A stretch of DNA of 7,186 nucleotides from Christensenella sp. UBA4651 (GTDB taxonomy: Bacteria; Bacillota; Clostridia; Christensenellales; UBA1242): contig DHMD01000033.1 of the NCBI GenBank assembly GCA_002405615.1, positions 1 through 7,186 of the forward strand, written 5' to 3'. The translations under genes and the position numbers were made by a program. The notes under the pieces are model-generated. The model ran no database searches. It worked only from the letters and a program-made list of their open reading frames with translations, and was not told the DNA's origin. This document shows, one piece after another, positions 6,902-7,186 of the stretch (position 1 is the stretch's first letter; every line of letters begins with the position of its first letter).

Positions 6902-6957
6902 AAAAAAGGGCAAAAAACACCACTTTTTTGATAAATTTTGAAAAAACTTTGAAAAAA
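6902..6957 (+). promoter_or_regulatory. UP-element-like phased A/T tracts upstream of the rRNA promoter
   Basis: Six-base tracts occur at 6902-6907 (A), 6912-6917 (A), 6924-6929 (T), 6941-6946 (A) and 6952-6957 (A), with AAATTTT at 6933-6939. Most lie about 10-12 bp apart, near one helical turn, which predicts intrinsic bending. The tracts nearest the -35 box occupy the place where UP elements contact the RNA polymerase alpha subunits. Such activation is typical of rRNA promoters; here it is inferred from position and composition. Confidence 0.6.
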
Positions 6958-6961
6958 GTTG

Positions 6962-6990
6962 TTGACATTCTCTTTCATTACTGCTATAAT
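6962..6990 (+). promoter_or_regulatory. Consensus rRNA operon promoter
   Basis: TTGACA (6962-6967), a 17-bp spacer and TATAAT (6985-6990) match the sigma-A consensus at every position, and TGC (6982-6984) adds an extended -10. Transcription should start between 6995 and 6998; a G at 6998 is a plausible first base. No convincing second tandem promoter was found upstream or in the leader. Confidence 0.93.
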
Positions 6991-6997
6991 GGACACC

Positions 6998-7021
6998 GTC
7001 ATCACGTGAGTAACGTATGAC
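6998..7021 (+). other. Hairpin at the 5' end of the rRNA leader
   Basis: GTCAT-C-ACGT (6998-7007) pairs with ACGTATGAC (7013-7021) to give nine base pairs with one bulged C (7003) and a GAGTA loop. If transcription starts at 6998 the pre-rRNA would begin with this stem. It could protect the 5' end or be part of the antitermination or processing leader. The loop side, CGTGAGTAACGTATG, resembles a conserved 16S segment near E. coli position 105-120. Confidence 0.55.
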
Positions 7022-7023
7022 AA

Positions 7024-7035
7024 GCACTTTGAAAA
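7024..7035 (+). promoter_or_regulatory. boxA-like rRNA antitermination site
   Basis: GCACTTTGAAAA, followed by TTGAATAG, resembles the Bacillota rRNA boxA form (TTCTTTGAAAACTGAA-type) found in 16S leaders and before 23S. NusB and S10 bind boxA RNA to prevent premature termination. Its place, about 26 bases after the predicted start and 140 bases before 16S, fits this role. Confidence 0.65.
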
Positions 7036-7089
7036 TTGAATAGTTTTATACAAGATAAAGTTAAGGTTTTTTGAGTTCTTGTCAATTTC

Positions 7090-7103
7090 TGTACGTAAGT
7101 ACA
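7090..7103 (+). other. Small hairpin with GNRA-type loop in the 16S leader
   Basis: TGTAC (7090-7094) and GTACA (7099-7103) form a 5-bp stem closed by GTAA, a GNRA tetraloop in RNA. It lies about 63 bases before mature 16S and may help leader folding during ribosome assembly or processing. The main processing stem cannot be judged because the 3' flank of 16S is outside the window. Confidence 0.4.
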
Positions 7104-7165
7104 AATGAATTAACAATTAATCAAAATCTCAAATTACGCAAGTAGTTTGGTTTTGAGTCATAATT

Positions 7166-7186
7166 AAACATTAGAGTTTGATCCTG
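7166..7186 (+). rRNA. rrs: 16S ribosomal RNA, 5' end only
   Basis: AGAGTTTGATCCTG (7173-7186) is the near-universal start of bacterial 16S rRNA (E. coli positions 8-21). Counting back seven bases puts the mature 5' end near 7166; this is an estimate. The gene runs off the window, so no taxonomy can be drawn from it. It is the first gene of the rRNA operon driven by the promoter at 6962-6990. Confidence 0.96.

Noticed and set aside
6854..6931. 25-codon plus-strand frame from a TTG after AGGAGGGG
   Set aside because: The gap from the Shine-Dalgarno to the TTG is about 17 bases, and the frame crosses the A-tract region of the rRNA promoter.
6812..7116. Two overlapping minus-strand frames across the rRNA promoter (71 and 90 codons)
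   Set aside because: They cover the consensus rRNA promoter and boxA, have no good ribosome site, and show Phe/Lys-rich composition expected from translating A/T tracts.
1..7186. CRISPR array, insertion sequence, phage, toxin-antitoxin or tRNA gene
   Set aside because: No regularly spaced repeats, transposase or integrase motifs, small paired toxin-like genes, or cloverleaf-forming sequences were seen on either strand.

Overview
The window comes from a bacterial chromosome, most likely a low-GC member of the Bacillota (Clostridia-like). The evidence is AT-rich DNA, strong AGGAG-type ribosome binding sites, TTG and GTG starts beside ATG, sigma-A promoters with extended -10 elements, an RNase J, and a TrmR/TrhP pair arranged as in Bacillus and Clostridia. 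I cannot place it to genus: only about 21 bases of 16S rRNA are present.

Layout. Bases 1-67 end an upstream transcription unit with an intrinsic terminator. A good promoter (167-195) then starts a leader of about 175 nt and a plus-strand operon of five genes (377-5935): two six-helix membrane proteins that look like diverged paralogs, RNase J (rnj), the tRNA wobble-uridine O-methyltransferase TrmR, and the U32-family tRNA hydroxylation protein TrhP. The genes lie 11, 30, 3 and -8 bases apart, and the operon ends in a strong terminator (5942-5975). Convergent to it on the minus strand is ung, uracil-DNA glycosylase (6064-6735), with its own terminator and promoter. From about 6793 to the end lies the control region of an rRNA operon: phased six-base A/T tracts, a consensus TTGACA-17-TATAAT promoter with extended -10, a hairpin at the predicted transcript start, a boxA-like antitermination site, and the first bases of 16S rRNA.

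How the genes fit together. The last three operon genes all concern RNA. RNase J matures and degrades RNA, TrhP makes 5-hydroxyuridine at tRNA position 34, and TrmR methylates it to 5-methoxyuridine. The two membrane proteins have no function I can assign. Their placement ahead of RNase J is the least explained part of the window, together with the leader before them and a basic Asn-rich N-terminal extension of about 85 residues on RNase J. I saw no mobile element, CRISPR array, phage gene, defence system or tRNA gene. Most of the window is conserved housekeeping sequence, and I do not claim a new system.
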